From: Thermoanaerobaculales bacterium
GTDB taxonomy: Bacteria > Acidobacteriota > Thermoanaerobaculia > Thermoanaerobaculales > Sulfomarinibacteraceae
Assembly (NCBI GenBank): GCA_025456145.1
Contig: JALOLD010000019.1
Location: forward strand, 1-53,117
DNA length: 53,117 bases
Direction: 5' to 3'
Shown: positions 51,288 through 53,117 of the stretch, piece by piece
Position numbering within the stretch: the stretch's first letter is position 1
Layout of the letters: each line of letters starts with the position of its first letter
Translations under genes and position numbers: made by a program
The notes under the pieces: generated by a model
Told to the model about the DNA's origin: nothing
The model's database searches: none
The model's input: the letters and a program-made list of their open reading frames with translations, nothing else

Positions 51288-52360
51288 TGCCGGAGCTGCT
51301 CCCCCCGGTCGGCGGCCACGGACGTCGGACCGTCGCCGCCGTTCTCGAGGGCCTCGCGGGGTCGGGAGTGCCGATGCCGCCGGTCGTCCTCGTCGGCGAG
51401 ATCGACGATCGGTGGTGGCGCCACGCGGTCGGCCTCCCGGTGGAGACCCGCCGGCGCTCGGTGGTCGCCGCGGCGTCGGAGGCGGCACTGTGGCGGGCGG
51501 TCGGCCTCGAGATCGGCGGTGCGGTCCGGCTCCCGGTCTCGACGCCCGCCCTCGAGGAGGCCTGCCGGGCTGCGGCGACGGGGGGTGTCGCGCCTCCGGC
51601 GGCCACGGAGGGGGTGGTCGAGGCCCTGCTCGCCACCGGTGAACGGCTGTGGGCCGTGGCCTACACTCCGTGCGAGCTGTGGCGGAGGCAGTGGGGGGCG
51701 CGCCGCCTCCACCGTCGGCTCGCGGCGATCGCCGAGCGCCTCGGTGCGCCGCCGGTGATCGTCCCGGGGCCGGCCCTTGTCGTCGCGGGCGGCGACGACG
51801 GGGACATGGCGGAGGCCTGTCGGGAGGACCCGCCGGCGCGGCTGATCGATCTGTCGGGGCGGCTCGGGTCGGACCGTCCCGGGGCGATCGGGCTGGCGTC
51901 GGCGGTGCGTGCCATCGACGCTGCCGCGGCGGCCGATCCGTGGCCCGTGGTCCTGCCGGTGATGGAGCTGCCCACGGGGCGTCAGGTCGGACGGTGGTCG
52001 TCGGCCCGGACGACCCTCGCCGAAGGCCCCGGGTGGCTCGCGGCCCCGGCGGGAGAGCCGGCGGACGGGCGGACCTGGCGGCTCGAGAGCGGGGGGCCGG
52101 AGGTCGAGGTCGTCGACCTCGATGGCGAGGTCGATCTCGCCTCCGACCCGCGGGAGGTGCTCCGCCTGCCCGGGTTGATCGGCGCCGAGCTGCGTCGCGG
52201 CAGCCCGGCGGCCCTGCTCGCCGGGCGGCTGGCGCGCCACGAGGGGCGTGGCGGCCGGCCGATCTGGATCCCCTCGGTCGACATCGAGGGCGTGCGGTTC
52301 GTGCTCGGGCTGCCCGGGCCGATCTGGGTCGACGGGCCGGGGGTTCCTGCGCCGCGATGA
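51287..52360 (+). CDS. Protein of unknown function, last gene of the surE operon
   Basis: The product is 357 residues, Ala/Gly/Arg-rich, without signal peptide or membrane helix. It contains seemingly structured segments (YTPCELWRRQWGARRLHRRL; PVVLPVMELPTGRQVGRWSS; RPIWIPSVDIEGVRFVLG) spread along the whole length, so it is likely a real globular protein. The ATG overlaps the acylphosphatase stop (TGATG), which supports translation. I recognise no family. The gene is the last of a five-gene overlapped operon and ends 52 bases before tRNA-Arg. Confidence 0.72.
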   Translation: MPELLPPVGGHGRRTVAAVLEGLAGSGVPMPPVVLVGEIDDRWWRHAVGLPVETRRRSVVAAASEAALWRAVGLEIGGAVRLPVSTPALEEACRAAATGGVAPPAATEGVVEALLATGERLWAVAYTPCELWRRQWGARRLHRRLAAIAERLGAPPVIVPGPALVVAGGDDGDMAEACREDPPARLIDLSGRLGSDRPGAIGLASAVRAIDAAAAADPWPVVLPVMELPTGRQVGRWSSARTTLAEGPGWLAAPAGEPADGRTWRLESGGPEVEVVDLDGEVDLASDPREVLRLPGLIGAELRRGSPAALLAGRLARHEGRGGRPIWIPSVDIEGVRFVLGLPGPIWVDGPGVPAPR

Positions 52361-52412
52361 TGCACCGTCCGATTGACAGGGGTGGACCCCGGGACTAGGA
52401 TCGACCCCCCGT

Positions 52413-52489
52413 GGGGCTATAGCTCAGGTGGACAGAGCAGGAGTTTCCTAAACTCAAGGTCGCAGGTTCGAGTCCTGCTAGCCCCGCCA
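52413..52489 (+). tRNA. tRNA-Arg (anticodon CCU)
   Basis: Full cloverleaf: acceptor GGGGCTA/TAGCCCC, D stem GCTC/GAGC, anticodon arm GGAGT-TTCCTAA-ACTCA (anticodon CCT at 52447-52449; last stem pair G-A is mismatched), variable AGGTC, T arm GCAGG-TTCGAGT-CCTGC, discriminator G and an encoded CCA. Reads AGG codons, which are rare in this GC-rich sequence. Confidence 0.97.
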
Positions 52490-52534
52490 CCCGCCGTCTG
52501 TCGTCGCCGCTCCTGTCTCCTTCGTTGCCGCGGT

Positions 52535-52563
52535 CGCTCCCGCTCCCGCTCCCGCTCCCGTTG
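52535..52563. repeat. CGCTCC hexamer run downstream of tRNA-Arg
   Basis: Four to five CGCTCC/CTCCCG units. The same unit occurs in the hemE start. No inverted partner is seen within the window; one could lie beyond the right edge, past the four-helix-bundle gene. Confidence 0.85.
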
Positions 52564-52648
52564 AACAGGCGCTCCGGGGACGCGTGCGGGTTCTCACAGG
52601 CACCGGCCTTCCGGGCCGCGCGGCCCTGTGGGCCGCGCGGCCCGGCGT

Positions 52649-52709
52649 CGCGTCGCCGGCACGGTCGCTCGTGGCGAACCGGGAGAGCTGCGACCGTGCC
52701 GGCGACGCG
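52649..52709. repeat. Perfect 20-bp inverted repeat with 21-bp loop
   Basis: CGCGTCGCCGGCACGGTCGC (52649-52668) is exactly inverted at 52690-52709. There is no T tract, so this is more likely a mobile or structural palindrome than a terminator. Confidence 0.9.
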
Positions 52710-52740
52710 AGCGGCGGCCTGCATCGTGACCGGGACACCT

Positions 52741-52841
52741 GCTCAGAGGCGCGCCTCCCGGGGGTGCCCGGCTGGACATTGTGCGCAAGGCGAGACGGAC
52801 GAGAGCGCGCCTCTGAGCACAATGTCGAGCCCGGCACACCC
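52741..52841. repeat. Interlocked inverted repeats
   Basis: GCTCAGAGGCGCGC (52741-52754) is exactly inverted at 52805-52818, and GTGCCCGGCTGGACATTGTGC (52764-52784, 21 bases with one slack base) is imperfectly inverted at 52817-52841. The two pairings interlock (A-B-A'-B'), so RNA could switch between them or form a pseudoknot. A third partial copy of the GCTCAGAG motif follows at about 52856. No coding frame is supported here. Confidence 0.8.
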
Positions 52842-52897
52842 GGTGAGCAGCGGTGCTCAGAGAGGGCTCTGATCTTCGCTCCGGCGAGGCGATCGGG

Positions 52898-53116
52898 TCA
52901 CGGATGGAGCAACCGCCAGGTGATGGCCCTGACCTCGTCGAACAACGCGAGAACCCGCCGCGCAGCGGCGGCCTCAAGGACTCCGGCTGCGAGAAGCAAA
53001 CGGAGGTGGGCGTCGGTCTCCTTGGCGGAGCCGTAGGCGATCCGCCAGTGATGGAGCCGATCCCTTCCTGACCGGCCGTGGCCCTCGGCCAAGTTTGCCG
53101 GCACCGAGCTCGCGGC
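52898..53116 (-). CDS. Four-helix-bundle protein of the 23S rRNA intervening-sequence family, 5' end beyond the window
   Basis: Only the C-terminal 72 residues are visible; the frame remains open to the right edge. The segment SSVPANLAEGHGR followed by HHWRIAYGSAKETDAHLRLL matches the helix-turn region of the bIVP/S23 family (typical form IPxNIAEGxGR...ARGSAxE). The final helix is AARRVLALFDEVRAITWRLL. Relatives are encoded inside 23S rRNA intervening sequences or stand alone; Avd of diversity-generating retroelements is also related. Here it sits amid hexamer and palindromic repeats, no rRNA or reverse transcriptase is visible. Confidence 0.88.
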   Translation of the reverse strand, partial: AASSVPANLAEGHGRSGRDRLHHWRIAYGSAKETDAHLRLLLAAGVLEAAAARRVLALFDEVRAITWRLLHP

Positions 53117-53117
53117 G

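Noticed and set aside
52490..52897. Coding frames in the repeat region after tRNA-Arg
   Set aside because: All are Arg/Pro/Ala-rich, cross the palindromes, and show no ribosome sites or families.
52898..53116. Diversity-generating retroelement (Avd-like protein)
   Set aside because: Avd is related to this family, but no reverse transcriptase, template or variable repeat is visible in the window; the sequence fits the generic bIVP pattern.

Overview
The window is a GC-rich (roughly 70%) bacterial chromosome segment with about 46 protein genes, one tRNA-Arg(CCU), and an unusual load of repeat islands. I see no phage genes, integrase, transposase, rRNA or CRISPR array. The gene mix suggests Acidobacteriota, possibly a Thermoanaerobaculia-like lineage, though Gemmatimonadota or Myxococcota cannot be excluded. 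The mix is: a eukaryote-like Ser/Thr kinase with TPR repeats, a b558-type succinate dehydrogenase, a mitochondrial-type citrate synthase, indolepyruvate:ferredoxin oxidoreductase with an ADP-forming CoA ligase (peptide or amino-acid catabolism), and many secreted or TPR proteins. The placement is inference; no rRNA or marker phylogeny was possible.

Layout. 1-580: tandem and inverted repeats, then Mn-type sodA. 1200-1790: composite repeat island. 1789-6800: secreted unknown protein, divergent kinase-TPR gene, secreted jelly-roll-like protein, DUF4336-like protein. 6836-14677 (minus): near-complete tetrapyrrole operon hemA-hemC-hemD-hemB-hemL-hemE, then hemN across a small AT-rich inverted repeat. 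15025-18374: sdhC-sdhA-sdhB, followed by a 57-residue membrane protein on the minus strand. 18946-25812: a seven-gene block with a helical protein, an SPFH/SHOCT protein, three zinc-ribbon proteins, a flotillin and an acidic Pro/Glu-rich protein. It recalls the Bacillus YdjFGHI membrane-stress locus. 25837-32602: initiating sugar transferase, citrate synthase, hypothetical, DUF3108 and TPR proteins, patatin-like lipase and a PhaR-type regulator. 32885-37710: UbiD-family decarboxylase, signal peptidase I, DUF1820, M64 peptidase.

37830-43579 is a five-gene unit: a transglutaminase-like TPR protein, a fused MEMO-AMMECR1 protein, a Tat-signalled DUF362 protein, a Tat-signalled AmmeMemoRadiSam radical SAM enzyme, and an EamA exporter. 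Junctions overlap or are short, so it is probably one operon, and the targeting signals suggest an extracytoplasmic version of this uncharacterised system. 43566-48800 (minus): YjbQ-like protein, then iorA-iorB-acd. Here 2-oxoacids such as indolepyruvate would be oxidised to acyl-CoA and the CoA ligase would conserve the energy as ATP. 48927-52360: surE-pcm-yqaA-acylphosphatase-unknown, tightly overlapped, then tRNA-Arg. The right edge holds more repeats and the 3' part of a four-helix-bundle (23S rRNA intervening-sequence type) gene.

The most distinctive non-coding theme is a family of islands in which short tandem units (hexamers or related) lie in inverted orientation around a 50-330 bp loop. 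The unit sequence differs at each locus but the architecture is the same. Such hairpin-armed islands occur at about 217-465, 1305-1740, 8262-8399, 14752-14938 and 35991-36235, and a possible single arm lies beside the four-helix-bundle gene at the right edge. One hexamer run lies inside the hemE start region.
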